This document shows positions 1-11,610 of a stretch of DNA of 64,000 nt, piece by piece; positions within the stretch are counted from its first letter, which is position 1; the number at the start of each line of letters is the position of its first letter. Position numbers and translations under genes: made by a program. Source of the DNA: Papilionanthe hookeriana x Papilionanthe teres (Eukaryota > Streptophyta > Magnoliopsida > Asparagales > Orchidaceae); the NCBI GenBank assembly GCA_022702705.1, contig CM040432.1:47704540-47768539 (forward strand). The letters run 5' to 3'. Under the pieces are notes generated by a model. The model did no database searches. It worked only from the letters and a program-made list of their open reading frames with translations, and was not told the DNA's origin.

Positions 1-588
1 ACTCTATATGTGAGGATGGTTGTATGCGCTTCTCTAAAGGAATACCCTACTATTTATAAGCCAAGGGCCGCTCAAGGCACCTCTTCGAAATGTGTCCACA
101 TTCACCTAATCTTCTGGGGAAGGTGTGTCCGGCGCCAGCACCGGAATTCGGTGCCTAGCGCCGGATACCACGTCCCGCTCTTCGCACATTCTCAATTGGA
201 TCGCACCTCTTTGCGACAAAACCATTTCGAAGCGTCCAAATACATTGTATCACATGTTCTATAAAACTCGCAATTAACCGTCAGCCTTTCAGAAGGTCCA
301 ATGATCAAGCCACCGTCAAAATAATCAACCAGAAGTCGTCAATAACTTAACAGTATTTTTGTATCGAGCCGGCGCTAGGTGCCGGACTCGGCGCCAGGCG
401 CAGCCGCAATTTCGCCAATTTTGCATTGCCCATTTCTGCTCCTTTACTCCTTTTTTCATATGGTTTTTCTCCTTCGAATAGTTTTGTATCACCTACATTC
501 AAAAAACACAAAAATACCTTTTCATTAAAGCATAATATCCTAAAATTTTAATAAAATCTAAGCATAAAAATAGTATTTTTTCGGATCA
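1..588 (-). repeat. Athila-type LTR, partial (cut by window edge)
   Basis: Reverse-complement relative of the Athila LTRs at 2,967-4,809 and 22,062-23,244. Shared landmarks are the block near 430-540 (tract ending in cattaaagcataat) and the element start, read on the minus strand as TGATCCGA from 588. Since the LTR start faces right and the next DNA is a Tat-type LTR fragment, this is probably the 5' LTR of a minus-strand element whose body lies left of the window. It contains GC-rich imperfect inverted repeats at 129-163 and about 368-400. The small open frame at 10-264 lies inside the LTR and is not a gene. Confidence 0.7.
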
Positions 589-2966
589 ATCATCCAAAGA
601 GACATTTTAATTTAATTTTACTTATATTTTTTTTTGTTCTGTTTGTGATTAAATTTTGAGTTATCATACATTTTGACTTTTGTGAAGATAAATTTTATCT
701 TTGTTTTATTTTAATATTAATTTTGGTTTTCATTTTGTGGCTATCTTAAGAGTTTTGTTTCGATAAAGTAGGTTCTCGTTGTTTAAAGCATGCAATTTCA
801 CAAGCAGAAAAGTACGAGAAACTAAATTGCAGTGCAATAAAATAAAAGCGTACCTAGCATTTCTTCTCATTTTCCAGCTAAAATTTTAGCCTTTGGCAGC
901 AAAACATATCTATGCTACAAGGAATTAAATTTGCATGCCAGAAACCATGAAACTGGTTTGATGCTTTCCCATCAAATCCTATGTCATAACTTGGTGGGTA
1001 TTATTTTAAATGTATAGATAACTCCTTAAACAAGGCATAATAAGTTTATTCATCCTCCAAGATATCTAAAAGAGTATAAGAAAGCTCCAAGGGCTGTGCC
1101 CCAGACATCCCACAATCCTCTAAGAAGTCTCGAGTTCATTCAAACTTATTATGTTGCCTAAGGATTCATCCCTATCATACCCTTTTTCTTAATGAATTGA
1201 TGTTCTAATCATCTCAGAAGGTGGGTTAATTATCACTTGATAATCTATTTATAAATAATGTGAGTGGGGCCTTTACTAAGATATTAAATTAATTAAGAAG
1301 CTTAGTCGATTTGATTTTTGGGAAGTTTGGCTCATGTTAATTAAACAAATTTAAAACTAATTTCATCATCTTTTCTAACCCATACTAGTCAATTTTAATT
1401 AATCCTAGCTCACTACCAAGCCCTTAACACTTACTATGTATATTTGTAATTTTAAGGAAAAGTTAAATTATGTGATCATGATTCTTATCAGCATCAATCA
1501 TTATTTAAACACCAAACTGGGGTGCCGTATCGATGAATTATTAACTTCCAAAGTCAAGCGCCTAACCCTGGAATCATTTAATTTGATTATCTTCCATATT
1601 AAGATAATTAAATAAAAATGCAACTTCATATTTTTTGTGACAAAGGTGAGGTTAGTTCTACCATTCTGATTCCTTGTATTTAATCATCTAAACATGTCAA
1701 TTATTATCATTCATTACCCATTTACCCTTGATCAGGCTTAAATTCCTTAATTACAATTTTACCATTTAAGGCCTGTCACCTTATAATTTAATAAATGTAA
1801 CTCAAATGACTTTAAAATTTTTTTGTTACTCCACTCATGGGTCAATTAAAACATCAGAGGAAAAAATGTGATTTTTCTAAATTTAATTTAATTTATATAA
1901 TTATTTACATACAAAATGAGGATTTTTATAGATAATTCAATAACCTAATCAAAACACAGTATTGATCCTTATGAAAAATTACTGGAGGCTCACCTAGACT
2001 AGTAGACCACTTGGACAAATTTTCATGATTTTTGAATTTTAATATAATTATTATATTAATTTAATTTCTCAAGTACTAATTAAATATAAAATATTATTTA
2101 GGTTGAAAATTAAGTTTGGTATTTTTCATAAATCTCTCCGAGGTGGAGAAATCCAGAGATATAAAATTTATATTTTTGTGATTTACATTTTTATTATTAG
2201 AATTATTTGAAAGCGAGTAATTAAGAAAAATCCATTTTTAAGCTTAAAATTTACTTTAGCCATTTATATTTAATATTTTTATTTAGGAAATTAGAAAAAT
2301 AATTTTAATGGTTCCCAAATGATGAGGAGACTAAATGAGACATTTTGGTGGATTTTAATATTTTAGTGGTTTTCATGATTTTTTAGTTAATTTTAATAAG
2401 CGACAATTTTTAAACTTCAAAATAAGTCTAAAAATAAAGTGTATTTTATTTACAATTTTATTTTTATTAAATTCCCCTGGTCATAAGGAACTCCTAAAAC
2501 TAATTTCATAATTTTCCAACCAATATTTTAATGCCAAAAATGTTATTTAACATAGAAAATCAAAATATGTGGTCAAATTATCTCGAAATAACTTGAAAAT
2601 TTTTATAGGAGCTCCTCTGACCCTAATCCGTAGTAAAGAAACAAAATGATGTCATTTAAATTTATATTAAATCCATTTGATATTTCTTTTATTTTAGAGA
2701 TTTAATTACAATTAGGGAGAAATTTAACGACTTGAACTATGTTTATATTTTTCCTCTGGTCCTCTGGTCAAAGTGAGCCTACTAAAATTTATTTTGCATT
2801 TTTCTAATTAATATTTTAATTATTATAATTTTTATACCAAAATAGAGTGAATTAATATAAAAATTAAGGATCTCTAGCTAGAGATGCCCCCTAAACTTGG
2901 AAAAATCAGGGAAGATCCCTAACCATATAGCCTTTAAGCCCACCAACCTCATGCCATGGTGAAGTG
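589..2966 (-). mobile_element. Fragment of Tat-type LTR, reverse orientation
   Basis: AT-rich, non-coding. Read on the minus strand it follows the Tat LTR from about 40,770 to about 43,400. Matches include the block around ccatggcatgag (2,947-2,960), the 'gaccagaggaccagagga'-like tract near 2,750-2,780, the 'aaatggtaaaattgtaatta' region near 1,750-1,770, and gcaataaaataaaagcgt near 833-852. The similarity is diverged, so this is an older copy than the pair at 24-64 kb. The left part (589 to about 800) matches only loosely. The fragment ends exactly where the plus-strand Athila LTR begins, consistent with insertion of Athila into it. Confidence 0.65.
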
Positions 2967-4809
2967 TGATACGCCTAAAATGCGCTTGATTTTTCATGTA
3001 CATTTTATGATTAATTGTAATGATATTACACTATAACGGAAGATATTTTGCATATTTTTGGTTTTAGGTGCAAGAAATGGACTTTTGGAGAAAAAGGAGC
3101 AAAAATGGTGCAATTTGGAGCAAAAAGAAGCAATAAAGCAAATTTTAGCTTGGCATATTTCAATATCTTTCTATGTTTAATCAAATTTAGACTTCTTGCA
3201 TACATTTGAATGAAATTACACTTTCAGGAAAGGTTTTTTTATGTTTATCTTGTAGGTGAAGAAGTTAGGAATGCAAGGCAACTAAAACGGTGCAACAGCC
3301 AAAACAGCCACCCGAGCAACCGCGAGCAGTGCAGAGTGGTTCCGACGACACCTCATAGAGAGCCGACAGCACCAAAATTTGAAAGCAATGATTTTGGCAG
3401 CTGACAGTGGACAAAAAAGGCGTCGACGGTGCTAGGGACGGTTATCTGCCATATACCTTGAATCTGGACGCTTTTTGGAAGGTTTTTTGAGGCAACCTCG
3501 GTAAATTCGTCCCTTCACTATACGAGTGATTTATGTCAAATTGTGTGGTGTGTGTGAGTGAAAATGTAGAGAATGATTGTAGGATCATAATAGCGTATAA
3601 ATATGATTTAATTGGAGAGATCGGGTGAGGATTTCGAAAATCCGTAAGGAATGTGTGTTAAGATTGCAGTACGGATCATCTTAGAGACTTTGTTGAGAGA
3701 TTTTCATCTTTCTTTCAAGAGGAAAAAGCTAGGTATTAGGTACTTCATTATCTTATGATTTTGTAAAAATGTATCTAGTTGATTTGCTTTGATGTAATGA
3801 AGTTTTCCAATGTATTTTTTCGTGCTTTGTGAGGTCTTTTTCTTACTCTTTCTTCTTGTTTGGATATAGTGGCATGAGAAGATTATGCCAATGTTGTCGT
3901 TCTACTTTTCTTTTACAATGAGTAGGATTCATGTTTAGGATATTGGGATGCTTGCTAGAAGAAGCTTTAATTATAAATGTGATGGTTTTTATATACACTT
4001 CATTTACATTACAATAAGAGTCCATTGTAGTGTTAAAATTTGTTGTAATTTCATTAAGACCCGAGAGGGCGGTGTAATTCTCAATGAAGTGGAACCACAT
4101 TCAATGTCATTGATCGAGTGATGTAGTTCATGGTGGTTGTGTGCAAAAAAATAAGGAAATATACTTTGAGTAGCGTAGAATTGGAGATTTTTTGATGACA
4201 AACGAAAATCCCCAATTTAGTCTTATTGTTTGGAAACTAAAGTGAGAGTTAGCATTCAGGCAAAGGGAAGCGGGAGCTCTAGAGTGAGAGCCAGTATCCT
4301 CTCAGACTAAACATAGATTTAGGGACCAAACCTTAGATTATCCAATGTTCTTTATGCACATGGTAAAGGGTAAATAATAAGATTGCTCTTATTTGGCCCA
4401 TATAATCTTTAATATATCCCATTCCTTTACATTATCCAATTCACTATATAAGAATAGTAGTTTTTACATCTCAAAATGCTCCAAACCAATTCAACCAGAA
4501 AGGGTTATCTTTATAATTAATATCTTCCTTTAGGAGTAGTTAACAGTTATTTTAAACATAAGACTTACATTTGAGATTATTTTTTAGAAAACCCACTTAT
4601 ATCGACCTTCCAAACTAAAGTTTGATAGTAGCAAACTAGAATTTGACTAAGAACCTCTTACCTCGCTTCCTTGTGGGATCGATTAACGGGACTCCACTAG
4701 AGTCATGTTTTACTTAAACGATATGTATACTTGTGTAGAACCTCTAGTGTGTGCTAGTACTTACAAACATAAAACACGATGAAAAACAACACACACCGGA
4801 GGAGCATCA
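2967..4809 (+). repeat. Athila-type LTR, complete (1,843 bp)
   Basis: Begins TGATACGCC and ends GGAGCATCA, giving the expected TG...CA ends. The inverted copy split between 7,892-8,589 and 22,062-23,244 (1,881 bp) matches it end to end. Its right half carries the tract near 4,680-4,740 ('gtgggatcgatta..actccactagag') that is also present in the LTRs of the full-length Athila element. A primer-binding-site-like sequence follows directly, so it is a 5' LTR. The five bases before it (aagtg) could be half of a target duplication, but the other end is not in the window. Confidence 0.8.
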
Positions 4810-4810
4810 A

Positions 4811-4829
4811 TTTTTTAGCGTTGTTGCTA
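4811..4829 (+). promoter_or_regulatory. Degenerate primer-binding site
   Basis: The sequence tttttagcgttgttgctag lies just after the LTR end. It resembles the tRNA-Asp-type primer-binding site of Athila elements (TGGCGCCGTTGCC) with several substitutions. The match is by eye. Confidence 0.5.
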
Positions 4830-5890
4830 GAAAATCCTTGGTAAGAACATTAGAGGATTTTTAGTTAAACCTATAAGATTTAGATTTTGAATTTATAATA
4901 TTATTATATAATGTGTTACTTTTTGTTTATTTTTTAATAAAAATCCAAAATACCAAATATGTTTTTTATATCTATCTTATTAGTTAAGTATTTAAATTCC
5001 GTAAACATGCTCGTGAGGCCGCAGTCAATTTTATGATTCAGACTTGGAGAGAACTTTTAGGAGGATGTTGAATCAAAAATGAATCAATGAATTTAATGCA
5101 GAATTGGTGGATCAACGATATGATGAATATTCATATTTGGATTATAATGTTAGGAGCTTCGAAATAGTAAATCCCAAGAAAGTCGAAAATTTTCAAGATG
5201 ATATGCTTACTATTTTAATTTCTCGGGTTGTAGATATTGAGAGGAAGTTAGATCAATAAATAAACAGTTATTCTTAAGGTCTCCAAGTTATCATTTGGAT
5301 AATTGATTGAGCCTAACTAATTTGAAACTATCCTTGAGATACATAATCCTTATTTTGATTATTGCAATCCAGGTTGGGAAAATTATTCCAATTTTAACTG
5401 AAATAAAAATTTTTGAGGAGAAAACCAATTTCGAGAAGATACTCAGGTTAATCATACATGTAATTAGAATCGCTAGGGCGATTTTATTGATGAACCTTCT
5501 TTTCCTCATAATTTTAAATTCAACCCACAGAATGTGAAGGAATTATTGTTAGAAGAGGATGCTAATCAAATGCAGAGTAAGTTGGAAAGTCAAGGGGCCG
5601 AAATAAGGAATATGGAAAACTAACTATAGTAGATTATTAATGCAAATAACCGTTACACCCCAGATATTTTACCTAGTGACCCTGAGATAAACCATAAGAA
5701 AATGAATGATGAGCAATATAATGTTATTCAACTAATATTTAGAAGAGAATTTGGGGATATATTTCAAAAGAATTTTGATTTGAGAGAGGAGGATAAGGAA
5801 ATTGAAAGACCAATGGAAGAAATTCATAAGGAATTAGAAGAACCTATTTGCCGACTTCATACTCTCAAGGTAAAGTCATTTAAGTAAATC
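4830..5890 (+). pseudogene. Athila gag fragment (central and C-terminal part)
   Basis: Broken remnant of an Athila Gag, the structural polyprotein that forms the cytoplasmic particle. No frame is open throughout. Translated pieces keep Athila landmarks: NPYFDYCNPGW-like residues near 5,340-5,390, a 'KLESQGAEIRNMEN' stretch near 5,580-5,620, and LPSDPEINHKK just before 5,702, the usual lead-in to the Gag-Pol junction. The last open piece (5,702-5,887) is rich in charged residues. The N-terminal part is missing or unrecognisable, and the sequence stops matching Athila at about 5,890, before the protease. It belongs to the LTR at 2,967-4,809 and has the same orientation. Confidence 0.6.
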
Positions 5891-6049
5891 TTCTTCCAAC
5901 ACGAAGTCTACCAATATTGACTACCTAAATCTCACTGATGGTCACTAAACCCTAATGTCTAGAGTAAAACCCTAATGAAGCCTTTTTGATCTAAATATTA
6001 TTGACATTTATAAAAGATCAAATAAATAATGATAAACCATGATCTGATA
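5891..6049. other. Unassigned non-coding stretch
   Basis: AT-rich sequence between the gag remnant and the TTGACC array. Two scattered telo-box-like AAACCCTA motifs occur (near 5,947 and 5,969). No gene seen. Confidence 0.4.
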
Positions 6050-7110
6050 AACCATTGACCAAACTATTAAACCTGTGACCCAAATAGTCAAATTAGGTCA
6101 AAAGGGTCAACCCATTGACCTAATGACCACTCTATTGACCAAATTGGTCAACCTTTGACCCAAATGGTCAACTTAGGTCAAAATGGTCTACCGATCAATT
6201 TAATGACCAATCTCTTATTGACCAAACTAGTCAACTTTTGACTCAAATATTCAATTTAGGTAAAAATGGTCAACCCATAGACTCAATGACCACCCTATTG
6301 ACCAAACTAATCAACCTTTAACCCAAATGGTCAATTTAGGTTAAAAGGGTCATCCCATTGACCCAATGACCACCTTATTGATCAAATGGCCGAATTCGAC
6401 CCATATAGTCATTTTGATCATGAAATCGGTCAATCCATCGAATCTAACGACCACTCTATCGACCAAACTGGTCAACCTTTGACCCAAATGACCAATTTAG
6501 GTAAAATGGTCAACCCATTGATCCAATGACCACCCTATTGATAATATTTGTCAACCTTTGACCCAAATGGTCAATTCAGTCAAAAATAACAACCATCGAC
6601 AAATTTCCATCCCATTGACCAAACTGGTCTACCTTTAACCAAAATGGATATGTCAAAATGGTCAACCCATTGCTCTAATGACCAACCCAATGACCAAAAA
6701 GATCAAACTTTGATCCAAATGATTAGATTAGATTAAAATGATCAATCCATTGACCTAATGAGCACCCTATTGACCCATCTGGTCAACTTTTGACCCAAAA
6801 TGTCAACTTAGATCAATATGGTAAACTTATTGACCCAATGACCACCACATTGACCCAATACCAACTCCATTGACCGTTAAGTTAATTTAGACATTGAAAT
6901 TGGTTAAATCTGCCACATCTGATCAATTTAAGACATTAGTATGATTAAACATGGTCAACTCTATTTAAACCTAGGTCCTACTACCAAAATTGATAACCCT
7001 ATATTTAAATAAACCATAAAAAGGTTAACTAAATCACCTAGGTCAACCCTAGACTTGGACTGGTCAACCATGACTAGTCTTGGTCAACATTCGTCAACCA
7101 TGATCAACCT
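6050..7110. repeat. Degenerate tandem array rich in TTGACC/GGTCAA
   Basis: An imperfect tandem repeat with a period near 81 bp. Successive 'tattgacc' landmarks at about 6,133, 6,215 and 6,295 lie 80-82 bp apart. Each unit carries several TTGACC, GGTCAA or TTGACT words, so the array holds dozens of them. The units decay after about 6,880 and only scattered words remain to about 7,110. There is no coding potential. TTGAC(C/T) is the core of the plant W-box bound by WRKY factors; whether that matters here is unknown. Confidence 0.75.
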
Positions 7111-7891
7111 TGGCCTGGGTCAAATACACAATTTTAAAGCAAATTAGTAAAATTAGTCAAATAGTCAACATAAAAGATAACTTTGACCAATTTTTTGGTT
7201 AATGATATAATTTAAAAAAATTTTAATTAATTACATAATTAATTAAAAATGATCAAATGATCTAAAAATGAATTCAAAACCCTGACATCATACATGAAAT
7301 CAAAATCCTATTTATCGATTTCCTCAAGTTAAATCTAAATTACGGAGTCATGTTCCGATCAAATTCATTACCCATTAAACTCATCATAACATGAATTACA
7401 CATTAAACAATCCATTATTCATAACATTTAACCAATGTTAGGCATAATGATAACATTTCTATGATGTGGCAAAATCCTTTCAACCTAAGGCATGAATCAC
7501 TCTTACCATGAAATGAGGTGGCTGGCCAATCCAAATGCCATCTCACATGCTTTATTACCCAATAAGAGGAAAACACCACATAAGCTCTCGCTTTTACCAT
7601 GTTTAACCAAGATAAAAGTTCATCATGATGCCATGATAAGTGAGCATAAATGGTATCAATCAACCATATCATCTTTGGGGAAGGTTTTAGGTGAGTCACT
7701 ACTTACCTTTTCTATCACCCAATCAAAGAAAAGCTTGCCTTAACCATCATTTTTACCATGGTATCTCCATCATTACACTTCCATGGAAAATGAGGAAGAA
7801 GGAGAATATGTGTCATCTTCTTCAAACCTCATTAAGGTAAGAATAAAACTATATAAGGGAGGAGAATATGGCTAAATTTAATTAACCCTAT
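7111..7891 (+). other. Non-coding stretch, possible U3 of a retroelement
   Basis: No gene recognised. The style resembles the U3 of the Tat LTR (runs such as ctttaccatg and TATA-led promoter spacing), and a good TATA motif lies near its right end, where the minus-strand Athila LTR interrupts it at 7,892. The short open frames at 7,415-7,743 on both strands overlap each other and have no recognisable content. Confidence 0.35.
7850..7858 (+). promoter_or_regulatory. TATA box candidate
   Basis: TATATAAGG-like motif (tatataaggga) about 35 bp before the Athila insertion at 7,892, with GGAGAA-rich sequence on both sides. It may be a core promoter of an interrupted element. Confidence 0.35.
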
Positions 7892-8589
7892 TGATGCGAA
7901 TTTTTTATATGCAAGGATTTATGAACAATAGATATATAATAATTTTTTATAAAGTCACAATGATCCAATGCAAGTATATGTATTGTATCATGTAATACAG
8001 GGCTCTAATGGAGTCCCATTTATCAATCCTAATAGGAAGCGAGGTAAGTGGTCATTAACAATCATAGTCCACTACTAATGTACCTTAGTTCGAATGGTGA
8101 TATAAGTGGTGTTTCTAACACCACTCCTAAATGTAGATAATTATATGTAAGGATAATAACTACTCCTAAATGCAAATATTACTTTTAAAGGATAACCCTT
8201 TTTGATAAATTGTCGGTGAATTTTCAGATAATAAAATCTACTATTCTTATGTAACGAGTCGGATAAATTTAGGAATGAGATACATTAAATATTTTATCTG
8301 CCAAATAGGAGCAATCATATTCTTTACCCTCTTCCGAGTACCCCCTCTTAAGAGTGTTATAAAGAACATTGGTAAATCTTAGGCATAGTACCTAAATCCA
8401 TGGTTAGGTTGGGAGGATATCCGTCGCCACTGCAGCCCCCACTTCCCTTCAACTGAAGGCTAACCCTAGCTTCAGTTACCAAACTTTAGGACCAAATTGG
8501 GGATCTCAGCTTGTCAGCCCGAAACCTCCAATTTAACGCTCATGAAACCATATTTCTTTATTTATTTGCACTTAATCCTCATGAACTAC
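7892..8589 (-). repeat. Left part of a split minus-strand Athila LTR
   Basis: Reverse complement of the right part of the 2,967-4,809 LTR (4,123-4,809). It begins TGATGCG, the complement of the LTR end, and contains the matching 'tctaatggagtccc' tract near 8,004. It breaks at 8,589 after CATGAACTAC, where the full-length Athila element is inserted. The same LTR resumes at 22,062. Confidence 0.85.
8585..8589 (+). repeat. Target site duplication, left (ACTAC)
   Basis: ACTAC directly precedes the element and is repeated at 22,057-22,061. The uninterrupted homologous LTR (reverse complement of 4,123-4,129) has a single copy of this site, which confirms the insertion point. Confidence 0.85.
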
Positions 8590-10118
8590 TGATCACAGAA
8601 AAATATGTTAAGAAATTCATACCTATTTTTTATGAAATTGCACTTTAAAGAAAGGTATTTTCTTTATTTTATTGCACGAATGATGATTTATAAGTGATGG
8701 AAGAAAAAAAGCATAAAATAGAGCAAATTTGGATCAAAAAGAAGAAATACATGCAAAATGAACTAAGTCGCCGACGACGAAATCGAGCCCGCCGACGGAG
8801 ATTATAAAAGAATTTCTTAAAGGTTTGCAACTACCTCGCCGACAGTGAGCTCCGAGCCAGCCAAAGAAAGCGAGAACGCGCAGTTTGAAGACCTTCTAGA
8901 AGCCCCCGCTGATGGTGAGGTTGTTTCGCCGACGGCGAGACCGTTCAAAAATGCCGTATACATCGAACCTATACGCCAAGAGTGCTTGCTACCCCTCGAT
9001 TCCTTTGTCTACCTCTATAACAGTGACTGACTTAGTATGTAGTGTCTATTTTAGGAGTCTTAGAGTATTCTATTAGTGTGCTTTTGAGTCTAAGTCAAGT
9101 TTAGTGTGAGTAAGTGTAAGTAGTGAGTTAAGAAGTGTTGTACTAGGAATAAGAAAGTCAAAGGAACTTCAAGCAGAGTCCGTTTCTGGGAGGAAATTAA
9201 GATAAGTATCTTTGCTTATCGTTGTTAACTTTAAATGAAATCCATGCTTTGTTTAATTCCCATGCATTCGAGTAGTTTTTTTAGTCTTTCTCCTTGTTTA
9301 TGAAATTATGTGAATTGATGAAATAAAATAAAATTTTTGCTTAATATATTAAAATAAATCGTGATAATCTTTTACTTAAAACTTAAATAACATTCAATTC
9401 GCTAACTGAATTGTTAAAATATGTTGAATTATCTACTATAGTAAAGATTACGTCCAATATTCGTGGAAGTCAAAAGCCTTGGAAGGAGGGTGCAACAATG
9501 TGGAAATATTATTTATCGGACATAATCGACATTTTAGCGCGACGTACTAAAATATTCAATTTGGTCTTATTGCTTCCGAGAGCTGAAGTGTAGATGTTAG
9601 CCCTCGTGTGAGGGGAACGTGGGAGCTCAAGTGGCAACGCATCCTCCCGGCCTCTAGCCGCGCGTATCTCGCAATCAAGCATAGGACTAGTCAATGTTCT
9701 TCGCACTCGACCAAAGGGTAAAGAATAAAGAATGCCCTATTCTTTGTCACAATACAATAAAAAATCTATTTGAATTCATCATTCACTTAAGTTTCTAAAA
9801 ACAAGGGGAATGATACTTTTTCTGAAATCCTTAAATCAACTTTATTTCAAGCATTAATTTACTTTAGATCGCTTTAGTTAAGTATTCTAACTATCGTATA
9901 CTATATTAGTAAGTAAATCCTTAAATTTAGTCAAGTTACAAATCTTTTTAAAACTTCCCCGTGGGATCGATAACCAGACTCCACTAGAGCCCCGTATTAC
10001 TTGATACGACACGTATACTTGCGTAGAATCCACATTATACATTCCATCATAAAATTAAATATATATTAAGCTAGATCGCGTGCCGTTGCTATTTTTGTAA
10101 ACCTTAAAATGTGGGTCA
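8590..10118 (+). repeat. 5' LTR of the full-length Athila element
   Basis: Starts TGATCACAG and ends GTGGGTCA. It matches 20,562-22,056 along its length, for example attcatacctattttt near 8,617 and 20,587, and tcaaaagccttggaagg near 9,470 and 21,421. It contains GC-rich CGCCGACGGCGA motifs (8,926-8,939 and neighbours). The last roughly 40 bp (from about 10,079) hold a primer-binding-site-like word, gtgccgttgct, that normally lies outside an LTR. Short open frames inside it (8,845-9,030; 9,411-9,593) are not genes. Confidence 0.88.
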
Positions 10119-10304
10119 AGTTTCTCAACACCGTCAGTTTTAAGAAAAGAAATTATTTACTGTAGTAACGGACCATTTTAAAATTTATTTTACAAAATTG
10201 TATGTAAATTTGGAAACAAAAATTTAATACCTTACGATTTGGAATTGTAGCGTACAATTAAAAGAATTAGAAAACCAAAAAGAGAAATTATAAATTTAAC
10301 ACAA
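10119..10304 (+). other. Leader with probable decayed primer-binding site
   Basis: Follows the 5' LTR. The first bases (agtttctcaacaccgtcag) parallel the PBS-like sequence inside the LTR end (agtttttggtgccgttgct at 22,010) with mostly G-to-A-type differences. It is probably the working PBS position in decayed form. AT-rich leader follows up to the gag start codon. Confidence 0.5.
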
Positions 10305-11610
10305 ATGGCGAATATTCTTGAAAATGAAAATATCAATCAACATAGACCATTAAGAGATTATACCAATCCTACATTAGATGAAATTCATTTAACTATTTAA
10401 AACCCCGATGTAGCCGCCAACTCATTTCAACTTAAACCCGCAATTATCCAAATGACAAAACAATAAATTTAAGTGGTTCACCTACCGAAGATCCTAATTT
10501 ACATTTTGCTAGTTTTTTAGAACTATGTGCTACTTTCAAATATGAAGGAGTATCTAACGATGCTATTAGACTTAGACTTTTTCCTTTTTCTTTAAGGGAT
10601 AAGGCTAAAAATGCGGTTAAATTCGTTAAGACCCGGATCTATTAAAACTCGGGGATAGTTATCACAAAAATTTCTATCCAAATATTTTTCACCATCTAAA
10701 CCGCTAAGCTAGGAATGATATAACGACTTTAGTCGCCTTGATGAAGAATCAATATATGAAGCTTAGGAGAGATTTAAAGAACTTCTGTAGAAATGCCCAC
10801 ATCATGCGTTACCAGATTGGTTAATTATTCAAACTTTCTATAATGGATTAGTAGGATCTCTTAGATCAATCATTGATGCTGTTGCTGGAGGATCATTAAT
10901 GTCAAAACCATTTGATGAGGTCTATGCACTAATCGAAGAAATGGCTTCCAATAATTTTCAATGGCCTGCTGATAGAATGAATCCAAAAAAGATAGCCAAC
11001 ATTCATGAAAATGATGCAATATGAATGTTGGGCTTTCGCAAATCGCTGCTATATCTAAAAAATTAGATCATTTTGGAATGAATTACTCTCCAACTATATT
11101 AGAAGAAAACCTATCCGGACAACTTATAGAATCTCAACCTTCATATGAAACTGGCGAATGCTATTAATAACAAACCCAATAATCCTTATGTGAATTATTA
11201 TAATCCCGGATGGAAAATTCATCCTAATTTTAATTGGAATAATAATACAACTAATCAACCACATGAACAACATAACACAACCATTGTGAAATCTCTCTAA
11301 CCAAGGAAATTCTAATTATAAACTCGCTATCCACCTCGATTTAATAATAATAACCTCTCAATTTAAAGATAAGAAATTATCTATAGAAGAATTAATATTA
11401 AATATGGGTCAACATTTACAAAATCAAGGAAATCGATTAAAAAATCAAGGAAATCAATTACAAAACAAGCAAGGGAAGCCAATTGCAAAATCAAGGAACA
11501 AGAATTAAAAATATCAAACCTCAACTCGACATATCGCTACCGTGCTTAATAATAAAAATACACTGAACATTTCCTAGTAATGTGGAAATAAATCCCAAAG
11601 ACAAAAGAAA
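10305..11610 (+). pseudogene. gag: Athila gag, broken
   Basis: Gag builds the cytoplasmic particle that packages element RNA. The ATG at 10,305 opens MANILENE and runs into RPLRDYTNP, the Athila Gag signature, and then meets an in-frame TAA at 10,398. Later pieces in shifting frames keep order: LHFASFLELCATFKYEG and AIRLRLFPFSLRDKAK (about 10,500-10,605), PHHALPDWLIIQTFYNGL (about 10,798-10,850), MSKPFDEVYALIEEMA (about 10,900-10,950), NPYVNYYNPGWKIHPNF (about 11,180-11,230), then low-complexity Q/N-rich sequence. Usual Athila Gag is about 450-500 residues, and this region is the right size. No zinc knuckle was seen. Multiple stops and shifts make it non-functional as written. Confidence 0.8.

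Noticed and set aside
3210..4201. Small open frames in the plus-strand Athila LTR
   Set aside because: They lie wholly inside the LTR; the inverted copy does not keep the frames open.
5940..5980. Telomere-like AAACCCTAA motifs
   Set aside because: Only single scattered copies; no tandem TTTAGGG array.
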